The position numbers were made by a program, and so were the translations under genes. From assembly GCA_003446655.1 (NCBI GenBank), contig DMCZ01000193.1, forward strand, positions 1 to 27,329: 27,329 nt of DNA, in the 5' to 3' direction. This document shows positions 18,229 through 25,464 of the stretch, one piece after another. Numbering within the stretch: the first letter of the stretch is position 1; the number at the start of each line of letters is the position of its first letter. The notes beneath the pieces are model-generated. The model ran no database searches, was not told the DNA's origin, and saw only the letters and a program-made list of their open reading frames with translations. The stretch comes from Thauera sp. GTDB taxonomy: Bacteria; Pseudomonadota; Gammaproteobacteria; Burkholderiales; Rhodocyclaceae.

Positions 18229-19733
18229 TGCATCGTCCCCCGCGTCGTCTGCCAGCCACGCAAGGCCAGCCGGGCCTGTTCGAGATCTGAAAATGGCAGG
18301 CGCTGGCCGAGGATCTCCTGGTACGGCTCGTGCCCCTTGCCCGCGATCAGGACGACATCGTCCGGTTCGGCCTCGCCAATGGCACGTGCAATCGCCTGCG
18401 CGCGATCGATCACGAGCTCGGCAGCCGGTCCGGCACCGGCCGCGATCGCCTCGATGATGCGCAACGGATCCTCGGAGCGCGGGTTGTCACTGGTAATGAC
18501 CACGCGATCAGCCAGCGCACGCGCAATCTCGCCCATCATCGGGCGCTTGCCCGGATCGCGATCGCCGCCACAACCAAAAACGCATACCAGCCGCCCTCGC
18601 CGCGTCTGCACCGTGGCGCGCAGGGCTTCGAGCACCTTGGCGAGCGCGTCGGGCGAATGCGCGTAGTCCACGACGACCAGCGGCTCGCAGACGCCGCCCA
18701 CGAGCTGCATGCGCCCCTGCGGCGGGACCAGCCGCGACAGTACGGGCGCAAGGCTGTCGAACTCGACGCCACGGGCGAGCAGCGCGGCCGCGACGGCAAC
18801 GAGGTTGGAGACATTGAACGGGGCGACCATGCGGACGTTGACGTCCGCCTCGCGCCGGTCCCAGGCCAGCGTGAAGCGCAGGCCTGCCGGCGCCGCCTGC
18901 AGGCGGTCGGCGTGCAGCACGCGCGCCCCCGGCACCGCGTTCAGGTTGGCGTCGTGGAGGGTGCAGGCGATGACTGCGCGCCCTTCGGACACCAGGCGGC
19001 GCGCGAGCATCAGACCGTACGGATCATCGATGTTGATCACGCTCGTGCGCACTTCGGGACGCGCGAACAGCCGCGCCTTGGCCTCCGCATAAGACGCCAT
19101 CGTGCCGTGGTAGTCGAGGTGATCGCGGCTGAGGTTGGTGAACACGGCGACGTCGAACTGCGCGCCATTCACTCGGCCCTGGTCGAGTCCGATGGACGAG
19201 ACCTCCATCGCGGCGCCAGTCGCCCCTGCGTCCACAAAGCGCGCCAGCCAGCGGTGCAGGTCGAGCGCATCGGGGGTGGTGTTGATGCCCTCCTCGAGCG
19301 CATCGGGGAAGCCGCAGCCGAGCGTGCCGACGATGCCGCAGCGCTCGCCGAATTCGGCGAAGGCGCGCGCCAGCATCTGTGTCACGGTGGTCTTGCCGTT
19401 GGTGCCGGTGACGCCGGCAAGCCAGAGCGCAGCCGAAGGCCGCTGGTGGATCTCGTGCGCGAGATGGCCTGCGAGCTCGCGCAGACCGCTCACGCCCATC
19501 GACGGCACGGGGCTGGCAGGAGCACCGAAACCATCGCCGTCTTCCCACAGCAGGGCCGCCGCACCGCGGGTGGCAGCATCGGCGAGATAGCGCCGACCGT
19601 CCGTGCGCTGCCCGGGCCAGGCCGCGAAAACACAGCCCGGCCCCACCTTGCGCGAATCCGCGGTGATGTCCTGCGGCAGGACGCCCTGCGCGCGCAGTTG
19701 CGCCAGCAGTGAGAGAGCCTTTTCAGCGCTCAC
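18225..19733 (-). CDS. murE: UDP-N-acetylmuramoyl-L-alanyl-D-glutamate--2,6-diaminopimelate ligase
   Basis: MurE adds the third residue of the stem peptide. The ATP loop GTNGKTT is at 110-116, and the substrate-selecting motif DNPR is at 416-419 (TSDNPRSEDP), which predicts meso-diaminopimelate rather than lysine, as expected of a Gram-negative wall. NTTPDAL, NLSRDHLDYHG and GCGGDRDPGKRPMM are further MurE markers. The protein is 502 residues. The start is GTG at 19733, overlapping the ftsI stop as GTGA; no in-frame ATG gives a better N-terminus. Confidence 0.98.
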   Translation of the reverse strand: MSAEKALSLLAQLRAQGVLPQDITADSRKVGPGCVFAAWPGQRTDGRRYLADAATRGAAALLWEDGDGFGAPASPVPSMGVSGLRELAGHLAHEIHQRPSAALWLAGVTGTNGKTTVTQMLARAFAEFGERCGIVGTLGCGFPDALEEGINTTPDALDLHRWLARFVDAGATGAAMEVSSIGLDQGRVNGAQFDVAVFTNLSRDHLDYHGTMASYAEAKARLFARPEVRTSVINIDDPYGLMLARRLVSEGRAVIACTLHDANLNAVPGARVLHADRLQAAPAGLRFTLAWDRREADVNVRMVAPFNVSNLVAVAAALLARGVEFDSLAPVLSRLVPPQGRMQLVGGVCEPLVVVDYAHSPDALAKVLEALRATVQTRRGRLVCVFGCGGDRDPGKRPMMGEIARALADRVVITSDNPRSEDPLRIIEAIAAGAGPAAELVIDRAQAIARAIGEAEPDDVVLIAGKGHEPYQEILGQRLPFSDLEQARLALRGWQTTRGTMQ

Positions 19734-21493
19734 ATGTTCTCCCGACCGGCCGCCGCTGCAGCGTCGTCTGCCGTGCGCCGGGCAAGCTGCAGAGGCGTCA
19801 GCGGAACGTCCGGCGCAACGCCCAGGGCACGCAGGGCCCCCTCCGTGATCCGGGAGAACACCGGCGCCGCCACGGTGCCGCCGAAGTACTGGCCCGCGCT
19901 CGGCTCGTCGATCATCACCGCCACGACAATGCGCGGGTTGAAGGCCGGCGCGAAACCGACGAAGGACGACACGTACTTGCGGGCATAGCGGCCCGCCTCG
20001 AGCTTGTGCGCCGTGCCGGTCTTGCCCGCGACGGTGTAGCCGGGCACCTGCGCGCGCGGTGCCGTACCGCCGGGCTTGGCAGCCATTTCGAGGATCGTGC
20101 GCATCTCACGCGCCGTATCGGCCGAGAACACCCGGCGCCCCTGCGAGGGCATTCCGTCGAGCCGCGTCAGTGATAGCGGCACCAGCTCACCGTCGCGCGC
20201 AAACACGAGGTATGCACGCGCCATCTGGATGAGGCTCGTGGAAATGCCGTGACCATACGACATCGTCGCCTGCTCGATGGGCCGCCAGGTCTTGGCAGGA
20301 CGCAGACGCCCGGAGGTCTCGCCAGGGAAGCCGAGATTGAGCGGCGTGCCGAAGCCGAGCTGGTCGAACAGATGCCACATCTCCTCGGCACTGAACTGCT
20401 GGGCCATCTTCACGGTGCCGATGTTCGATGACTTCTGCACCACCTCTGCCACGGTCATCATGCCGTGGCGCTTGGTGTCCGAAATCGTCGCCGTGCCGAT
20501 CGTCATGCGCCCGTTCCCGGTGTCGATCTGCGTGCTCGGCTTCACCTTGCCACGCTCGATTGCGAGCGCCGCGATGAACGGCTTCATCACCGAGCCCGGC
20601 TCGAAGGCATCGGTGAATACCCGGTTGCGCAGCTGCGCACCGCTCAGGTTGGCTCGGTTGTTCGGATTGAAGGTCGGCGCATTGGCCAGGGCGAGGATCT
20701 CCCCGCTGCGTGCATCGAGCACCACGACGGCACCGGCCTGAGCCTTGTGCTGCTGCATCGCGTCGCGAAGCGCCGACCAGGCCAGATACTGGATCTTGCC
20801 GTCGATCGACAGGGCCACATCCTCGCCGTCACGCGGCGGGCGGATGGCTTCGACGTCCTCGACGATCTGGCCGCGCCGGTCCTTGATTACGCGCCGCGCG
20901 CCGGCACGACCAGCCAGCCGCTGCTCGAACGCGAGCTCAATGCCCTCCTGCCCCTTGTCCTCGACATCGGTGAATCCGAGGATGTGGGCCATGACCTCGC
21001 CACCCGGGTAGTAGCGGCGATACTCCTGTTGCTGATGAATCCCGGGCAGGCGCAGGGCGGCGACCTGTTCGGCGACCTCGGGCGGCACCTGGCGCTTGAG
21101 GTAGGCGAAGTCGCGCCCGGTCGCCAGCCTGCCGTTGAGCTCCTTGACATCCATCTCCAGCAAGCGGGCGAGCTCGCGCGCCTGCGCCGGTTCGAGCTGG
21201 GCGTCCGACGGGATCGCCCACACCGAACGCACCGGCGTACTCACGGCCAGGATGTCGCCCTGGCGATCGGTGATGCGACCCCGGGTCGCCGGCACTTCAA
21301 GCGTGCGGGCATAACGCGACTCGCCCTTGGCCTGCAGGAAATCGTGATTGACCCCTTGCAAGTAGAGCGCCCGTCCGACCAGGGCAAGCGAGCAACCCAT
21401 CAGGCCGAGCATGACCAGGCGCGAGCGCCAGGCCGGCAACTCGCGCTTGAGCAGCGGATTGTGATTGAAGGTGACTGCACGCTGTTTCTTCAT
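19730..21493 (-). CDS. ftsI: Septal peptidoglycan transpeptidase FtsI (PBP3)
   Basis: FtsI is the class B penicillin-binding protein that cross-links septal peptidoglycan with FtsW. The 587 residues comprise a short basic cytoplasmic tail, one membrane anchor at about 26-42 (LVMLGLMGCSLALVGRA), and a pedestal domain with RGRITDRQGDILAVS near 71-85. The transpeptidase domain follows, with the active-site serine S301 and K304 in EPGSVMKPF, SSN at 355-357, and KTGTA at 491-495. The Ala/Asp-rich tail LARRTADDAAAAAG is poorly conserved. ATG 21493 overlaps the ftsL stop as ATGA. All catalytic boxes are intact. Confidence 0.98.
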   Translation of the reverse strand: MKKQRAVTFNHNPLLKRELPAWRSRLVMLGLMGCSLALVGRALYLQGVNHDFLQAKGESRYARTLEVPATRGRITDRQGDILAVSTPVRSVWAIPSDAQLEPAQARELARLLEMDVKELNGRLATGRDFAYLKRQVPPEVAEQVAALRLPGIHQQQEYRRYYPGGEVMAHILGFTDVEDKGQEGIELAFEQRLAGRAGARRVIKDRRGQIVEDVEAIRPPRDGEDVALSIDGKIQYLAWSALRDAMQQHKAQAGAVVVLDARSGEILALANAPTFNPNNRANLSGAQLRNRVFTDAFEPGSVMKPFIAALAIERGKVKPSTQIDTGNGRMTIGTATISDTKRHGMMTVAEVVQKSSNIGTVKMAQQFSAEEMWHLFDQLGFGTPLNLGFPGETSGRLRPAKTWRPIEQATMSYGHGISTSLIQMARAYLVFARDGELVPLSLTRLDGMPSQGRRVFSADTAREMRTILEMAAKPGGTAPRAQVPGYTVAGKTGTAHKLEAGRYARKYVSSFVGFAPAFNPRIVVAVMIDEPSAGQYFGGTVAAPVFSRITEGALRALGVAPDVPLTPLQLARRTADDAAAAAGRENM

Positions 21494-21756
21494 GATTGCG
21501 GCTCCACCACGAGCACCTGTCCGGCAGGCGGCACACGCATGCCGAGTCTTTCCCGCGCCAGTTTTTCGACCCGGCCATGGGTCGCCCAGGTGCTCTGCTC
21601 AAGCTGAAGCTGACCCCACTCGACCTCGAGCGCCTGTGCGCGCGCCTGCTCGCGCTCGTATTCGGCATAAAGCCGGCGCGCCTGATGCTGCGCGGCGACG
21701 ACGCCAAGCGCGCTGGCGACGACCAGGGCCACGAGGACGGCATCGGCGCGGATCAT
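21490..21756 (-). CDS. ftsL: Cell division protein FtsL
   Basis: FtsL is a small bitopic protein that forms a coiled coil with FtsB and, with FtsQ, activates FtsWI. The 88 residues have a hydrophobic helix at about 5-22 (DAVLVALVVASALGVVAA), then a helical, heptad-like periplasmic region rich in Gln, Glu, Ala and Leu (QHQARRLYAEYEREQARAQ) and the conserved tail VEKLARERLGMRVPP. The gene is nested between rsmH and ftsI by ATGA overlaps at both ends. FtsL sequences are very divergent, so position and topology carry the call. Confidence 0.96.
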   Translation of the reverse strand: MIRADAVLVALVVASALGVVAAQHQARRLYAEYEREQARAQALEVEWGQLQLEQSTWATHGRVEKLARERLGMRVPPAGQVLVVEPQS

Positions 21757-22691
21757 GCGGGCGCCTCCGTGCGTTCGGCCACACGCATCACCGCGCTGCG
21801 CGCGCGCGGGTTGGCGGCGACCTCGACCTCGCCCGGCCGCACCGCCTTGCCGACGAGCTTCAAGCGCGGTGCGGGCAGATCCGCCGCTCTCACCGGCAGC
21901 CGGCGCGGCAACACCGGGGGACGAGACTCGTCACGCATGAAGCGCTTCACGATGCGATCCTCGAGCGAGTGAAAACTGATCACCGCCAGCCGCCCGCCCG
22001 TACGCAGACGGGCTACGCAGACCGGCAGCACGTGCGTCAGCTCCTCGAGCTCCTGATTGATGAAAATCCGAAGAGCCTGGAAGGAGCGTGTCGCCGGGTG
22101 CTGCCCCGGCTCGCGTGTGCGGACCGCCTTTTCCACGATCGCGGCAAGTTGTCCAGTGGTTGCGACAGCCCCCCCTGTCCGAGCAGCTGCAATCGCCTTT
22201 GCAATCGCATGAGCAAACCGTTCCTCTCCATAATCCCTGAGTACCTCCGTGATCTGGCCGACGGACGCGTCCGCCAGCCATTCCGCCACGGTCTGCCCGC
22301 GGCTGGTGTCCATGCGCATGTCGAGCGGCGCATCGAAGCGAAAGCTCATCCCACGCGCGCCATCATCCAGTTGGGGTGAAGACACCCCCAGATCCAGCAA
22401 CACCCCATCCACCGCCGCCACGCCGAGGCGCGCGAGTTCCGCATCGAGCGCGCTGAAGGCCGAATGCACCAGCGTCAGCCGCGGATCATTCAGCGCCTGC
22501 CCGGCGGCGATCGCCGCTGGGTCGCGATCGAAGGCGATCAGCCGCCCCGCCGGACCCAGCCGCGCGAGCACCGCCCGACTGTGCCCCCCACGCCCGAACG
22601 TGCCATCGACGTAGATGCCGTCGGTACCGATCGCGAGCGCGTCAACTGCCTCGGCGAGCAGGACGCTGACGTGCTGCTGCACCGCACTCAC
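21753..22691 (-). CDS. rsmH: 16S rRNA (cytosine(1402)-N(4))-methyltransferase
   Basis: RsmH (MraW) methylates N4 of C1402 in the ribosomal P site using S-adenosylmethionine. RsmI, encoded at 25534-26409, adds the 2'-O-methyl group to the same nucleotide, so both enzymes for this base lie in the window. The start GTG 22691 overlaps the mraZ stop as GTGA and gives 312 residues, the usual length. A frame extension to 22814 runs through mraZ and is rejected. Motif I is VDGTFGRGGHS (about 28-38); LLDLGVSSPQLD, RSFQALRIFINQELEEL and ISFHSLEDRIVKRF are family signatures. A second GTG three codons in is a possible alternative start. Confidence 0.97.
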   Translation of the reverse strand: MSAVQQHVSVLLAEAVDALAIGTDGIYVDGTFGRGGHSRAVLARLGPAGRLIAFDRDPAAIAAGQALNDPRLTLVHSAFSALDAELARLGVAAVDGVLLDLGVSSPQLDDGARGMSFRFDAPLDMRMDTSRGQTVAEWLADASVGQITEVLRDYGEERFAHAIAKAIAAARTGGAVATTGQLAAIVEKAVRTREPGQHPATRSFQALRIFINQELEELTHVLPVCVARLRTGGRLAVISFHSLEDRIVKRFMRDESRPPVLPRRLPVRAADLPAPRLKLVGKAVRPGEVEVAANPRARSAVMRVAERTEAPA

Positions 22692-23131
22692 AGCGCCAGG
22701 CTCTCGAAGCCGGGCGGCAACCCGGTGCTGGCAAGGCCAAGCATGGCCTCCTGTTGCTTCTCCCAGCCCTCGTCGGACCACAGCTCGAAATGCGTGCCCT
22801 GCCCGATCAGCCACACCTGCTTGTCGAGCTTGGCGAACTTGCGCAGCGACGGCGCAACCAGCACGCGGCCGGCGGCGTCGAGCGTTTCATCCTGCGCAAA
22901 ACCCACCAGCAGGCGCTTGAACATCGCCGACTGCGGGTCCAGCCCGGGCGCAGCGAGCACCTGATCGCGAATCGGAATCCAGGCGGGAACGGGATAGACG
23001 AGGCAGCAACCGTGGGGATGGGCAGTCAGCACGATCTGCCCGTTGTCGACGGCCAGGGCGTCACGATGCCGCGCAGGAATCGCGAGGCGACCCTTGGCAT
23101 CAAGATTGAGCGCGGTGGCTCCCTGGAACAT
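22688..23131 (-). CDS. mraZ: Transcriptional regulator MraZ
   Basis: MraZ is a ring-forming, AbrB-like DNA-binding protein that represses its own operon, the dcw cluster. From ATG 23131 it has 147 residues and two SpoVT-AbrB-type half domains: residues about 1-50 (FQGATALNLDAKGRLAIPA) and about 80-125 (LDAAGRVLVAPSLRKFA). A GGGGGGA tract lies just upstream of the ATG as ribosome binding site; the longer frame from 23191 would begin inside the operator repeats and is rejected. It is the first gene of the cluster and overlaps rsmH as GTGA. Four direct repeats lie 33-72 bases upstream of its start, consistent with autoregulation. Confidence 0.97.
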   Translation of the reverse strand: MFQGATALNLDAKGRLAIPARHRDALAVDNGQIVLTAHPHGCCLVYPVPAWIPIRDQVLAAPGLDPQSAMFKRLLVGFAQDETLDAAGRVLVAPSLRKFAKLDKQVWLIGQGTHFELWSDEGWEKQQEAMLGLASTGLPPGFESLAL

Positions 23132-23163
23132 CGTCCCCCCTGACGGCACCGGAAAAGCATCGG

Positions 23164-23203
23164 AATGACACTTTTCCCCACTTTTTTCCACTTGAACCCA
23201 CTT
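23164..23203 (-). promoter_or_regulatory. Putative MraZ operator: four direct repeats with a 10-bp period
   Basis: Read on the minus strand, four consecutive 10-bp units are AAGTGGGTTC, AAGTGGAAAA, AAGTGGGGAA and AAGTGTCATT. Each starts AAGTG; three continue GG. MraZ is known to bind TGGGN boxes repeated every 10 bp upstream of mraZ, so the spacing and core match. The array overlaps the -10 and the start of transcription, the expected arrangement for a repressor. The fourth unit is degenerate. Confidence 0.85.
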
Positions 23204-23228
23204 TAGTGGAAAGGCTATCCCCGGTCAA
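23200..23228 (-). promoter_or_regulatory. Sigma70-type promoter of mraZ and the dcw cluster
   Basis: On the minus strand a -35 TTGACC (23223-23228; 5 of 6 consensus) and a -10 TAAAGT (23200-23205; 4 of 6) are separated by exactly 17 bp. Transcription would begin near 23193, inside the direct repeats, giving a leader of about 60 bases before the mraZ ATG. Confidence 0.7.
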
Positions 23229-23230
23229 GG

Positions 23231-23260
23231 CAACGGGCGCGGATTCCCGTTGTGACACAA
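23231..23260. repeat. Hairpin and adjoining palindrome just upstream of the mraZ promoter
   Basis: CAACGGG (23231-23237) and CCCGTTG (23246-23252) form a perfect 7-bp stem with an 8-base loop. Overlapping its right arm is an 11-bp palindrome TTGTGACACAA (23250-23260). Both lie directly above the -35. They could be a regulator site or part of a transcript end; no U-run follows. Confidence 0.55.
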
Positions 23261-23378
23261 TGACTTATGTCGCACCTGAATCAGCGCAATAAAGCCTGAA
23301 AAATCAAGGAGAATGCGAGACTGGCTCACACGCCGGGCGAACACGGCCCGGTGCAAGTCCGAAGTGGGAGAATGTTGG

Positions 23379-23408
23379 AAGACAAACCTCGACCAAGGCC
23401 CGTCGAGG
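23379..23408 (-). terminator. Possible terminator downstream of rnpB
   Basis: CCTCGAC (23387-23393) and GTCGAGG (23402-23408) form a perfect 7-bp stem with an 8-base loop. On the minus strand a T-rich tail TTTGTCTT follows. It lies about 85 bases past the mature 3' end of the RNase P RNA. Other hairpins in the same spacer are 23460-23475 (GCTCGC/GCGAGC) and 23333-23351 (CCGGGC/GCCCGG), both without a U-run. Confidence 0.4.
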
Positions 23409-23492
23409 GGAAAAAGGCCGCTTTCCGACTGCCGCGCGGACGACATCGGGTAGGCGGGCGCTCGCAGGGGCGAGCAAAACGGGGGGATGGTG

Positions 23493-23921
23493 GGGAAGTT
23501 CGCCGATAAGCCGGGTTCTGTCGAACGCCGCCGGCGAACCGGCGACATCGGGCAGTCATTCCTCTGGGCGACACGTTACCGTGAAGCTCTAGCAGCCTAC
23601 CCGGGAGCGACGCGAGCCACGCCAATGCTCCCCTATTTGGCCTTGCCCCGGATGGGGTTTGCCGTGCCAGTCCTGTTGCCAGTCCTGCGGTGAGCTCTTA
23701 CCTCACCGTTTCACCCTTGCCTGATCTCCACTGAAGAGCGAACTCTTCAATATGGACTTCGCCACCTTGCGGCGGCACCGTCCGAGCCATCGGCGGTCTG
23801 CTCTCTGTTGCACTTTCCGTCGTCTCACGGCGCCCGGCCGTTAGCCGGCATCCTGCTCTGCGGGGCCCGGACTTTCCTCCACGCACGACGAGGTGCGCAG
23901 CGACTGCCTGGCGAACTTCCC
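23493..23921 (-). ncRNA. rnpB: RNase P RNA, bacterial class A
   Basis: This is the catalytic RNA that trims the 5' leader of tRNA precursors. The ends are set by helix P1: GGGAAGTTCGCC at the 5' end pairs perfectly with GGCGAACTTCCC at the 3' end. Conserved blocks are present in order: GAGGAAAGTCCGGGC (about 23864-23878), AGAGAGCAGACCGCCGATGG, GGCAAGGGTGAAA, GCAAGGCCAAATAGGGGA, GGGTAGGCTGCT, and ACAGAACCCGGCTTATC (23505-23521). The mapped length of about 429 bases exceeds the E. coli RNA (377), owing to an enlarged P12 region with two tetraloop hairpins (23732-23749 and 23761-23776) and a P19-like hairpin (23529-23544) near the 3' end. Exact termini may differ by a few bases. Confidence 0.97.
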
Positions 23922-23928
23922 GTTCCGG

Positions 23929-23934
23929 ATTATA
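23929..23934 (-). promoter_or_regulatory. -10 element of the rnpB promoter
   Basis: A perfect TATAAT on the minus strand lies 8 bases before the first base of helix P1, so transcription would start almost at the mature 5' end. No good -35 is visible; that region overlaps the end of the lipoprotein gene. Confidence 0.75.
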
Positions 23935-23960
23935 CGCAGGTCAGCGCCGACACGCCCGGC

Positions 23961-24392
23961 TCAGTTGGGCGCTGGTGCCGGCACGAAGGCAGGGGCGCCA
24001 TCCTTGAGGACGAAACTGCCGATCAGTCTCCCAGGCGGCTGGTTGCCCGGGTTGTCCCAGTCTTGCAGGCGACACTCCTCCGTCCCGGCAAGATACCAAC
24101 GACTGCCCTGATGCAGCGCCCACAGGGCATCGCCGGCCGCATACACCTTCATCTCGACCAGCTCGGTGGAGCTTGGATGGATACGGATGCGCTTCTGGCA
24201 TGCGGGCAAGCGAGAAACGACCACCGCCTGTCGCAATTCGTCGTCCCAGAAGAACTTCTGCTCCCGAACGAGGATCAGGGCGTGCTGGCTGCCATCGATC
24301 ATGTACGAGGTGGCGCTGTTCTCGCACCCGGCCAGCACAGTGAGCAAGCCCAGCGCGGCGAGCATGCGCAATGCGCTTCCGCGGCGCTTCAT
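23961..24392 (-). CDS. Predicted lipoprotein of unknown function
   Basis: The 143-residue product starts MKRRGSALRM, followed by a hydrophobic stretch LAALGLLTVLAGC. LAGC is a good lipobox, so C23 should be lipidated and the protein held at a membrane facing the periplasm. The remainder has no membrane helix. It contains SYMIDGSQHALILVREQKFF, several aromatic residues, two further cysteines (PACQKR and EECRLQ) that could pair, and a Pro/Ala-rich end (PAFVPAPAPN). ATG 24392 overlaps the pyrC stop as ATGA, so translation is coupled to pyrC. No terminator is visible between its stop and the rnpB -10. I do not recognise the family. The start and signal peptide are convincing; the function is unknown. 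Confidence 0.85.
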   Translation of the reverse strand: MKRRGSALRMLAALGLLTVLAGCENSATSYMIDGSQHALILVREQKFFWDDELRQAVVVSRLPACQKRIRIHPSSTELVEMKVYAAGDALWALHQGSRWYLAGTEECRLQDWDNPGNQPPGRLIGSFVLKDGAPAFVPAPAPN

Positions 24393-25438
24393 GCATGCGC
24401 TCCCATGCCGACCAATTTCCAGCCGACCTGCTCGCCGGCACGCAGCGGCACCAGCGGGTCGCCGCCGAGATACGGGTAGCTCGCCGGCACGGCCCATGAC
24501 TCGCGGCGCAGGGTGATGGTGTCGGCGTTCGGCTCCAGGCCATAGAAGGCGGGGCCGTTCCGGCTGGCGAAGGCCTCGAGGCATTGGAGCGCACCCGCCG
24601 CCTCGAACACCTCGGCGTAGAGTTCGATCCCGGCGTGCGCCGTATAGCAGCCGGCGCAGCCGCAGGCGTTCTCCTTGGTGCTCTGCGCATGAGGCGCGGA
24701 GTCGGTACCAAGGAAGAAGCGCGGGTTGCCCGAGGTCACGGCCGAGACGAGCGCCTGGCGGTGGGTTTCGCGCTTGAGCACCGGCAGGCAGTAATGATGG
24801 GGGCGAATACCACCGGCGAAGATCGCGTTCCGATTGAGCAGCAGGTGATGCGCCGTCACCGTGGCAGCAACGTTTGCCCCCGCGGCGCGCACGAACTGCG
24901 CGGCTTCTGCAGTCGTGATGTGCTCGAACACGACCTTCAGCCCTGGAAAACGCCGCACCAGCGGCGACAGCGTGCGCTCGATGAAGACACGCTCGCGATC
25001 GAACACGTCCACCTCCGCGCCGGTCGCCTCGCCATGCACGCACAGCACCATGCCGAGCCTCTCCATGCGCTCGAGCACCGGATAGATCTTGTCGATCGCG
25101 GTCACACCGGCGTCGGAGTTGGTCGTGGCGCCCGCCGGGTAGAGCTTGCAGGCAACGACATGTCCGCTCTCCCTGGCCCGGTCGATCTCGTCCGCAGGCA
25201 GGTTGTCGGTCAGATACAAACTCATCAGCGGCTGGAAACCAGTACCCTGCGCCGCGGCGAGGATCCGCTCACGATACACCAGCGCCTGCGCGGTCGTGGT
25301 GATCGGCGGCTTCAGGTTGGGCATGATCAGTGCGCGACCGAAACGCGCAGCGGTGTGAGGCACGACGGCCGCAAGGGCGGCATCGTCGCGCACGTGCAGG
25401 TGCCAGTCGTCCGGACGGACAAGGGTAATCGTTTGCAT
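24389..25438 (-). CDS. pyrC: Dihydroorotase, PyrC (class II, homodimeric type)
   Basis: PyrC closes carbamoyl-aspartate to dihydroorotate in pyrimidine synthesis. At 349 residues it matches the E. coli-type enzyme. Metal and catalytic residues are all in register: H13 and H15 (DDWHLHVRD), the carboxylated lysine K98 (CKLYPAGATTNS), H135 (CVHGEATG), H173 (VFEHITT), and D246 (LGTDSAPH). ATG 25438 has GAGGATC upstream. A perfect TATAAT -10 lies 27 bases before the start. The gene overlaps the lipoprotein gene downstream, so the two are probably one transcription unit. Confidence 0.98.
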   Translation of the reverse strand: MQTITLVRPDDWHLHVRDDAALAAVVPHTAARFGRALIMPNLKPPITTTAQALVYRERILAAAQGTGFQPLMSLYLTDNLPADEIDRARESGHVVACKLYPAGATTNSDAGVTAIDKIYPVLERMERLGMVLCVHGEATGAEVDVFDRERVFIERTLSPLVRRFPGLKVVFEHITTAEAAQFVRAAGANVAATVTAHHLLLNRNAIFAGGIRPHHYCLPVLKRETHRQALVSAVTSGNPRFFLGTDSAPHAQSTKENACGCAGCYTAHAGIELYAEVFEAAGALQCLEAFASRNGPAFYGLEPNADTITLRRESWAVPASYPYLGGDPLVPLRAGEQVGWKLVGMGAHA

Positions 25439-25464
25439 GGAACGGATCCTCGTTGGAGCCCCGG

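Noticed and set aside
22692..22814. Upstream extension of the rsmH frame through mraZ
   Set aside because: It lies within mraZ in another frame. The GTGA-overlapping GTG gives the family length.
23330..23380. Resemblance to a cobalamin riboswitch core (GGTGCAAGTCCG on the plus strand)
   Set aside because: Only a few bases agree. The rest of the B12-box architecture is missing and no plus-strand gene follows.
23313..23453. Short plus-strand frame after AAGGAG in the rnpB-mraZ spacer
   Set aside because: The AAGGAG lies almost directly against the ATG, too close for normal initiation, and the Arg/Cys-rich product runs across the spacer hairpins.
23225..23548. 107-codon minus-strand frame between rnpB and mraZ
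   Set aside because: It overlaps the 3' end of rnpB and covers the -35 and hairpin above mraZ. The composition looks like translated structured RNA and there is no ribosome binding site.
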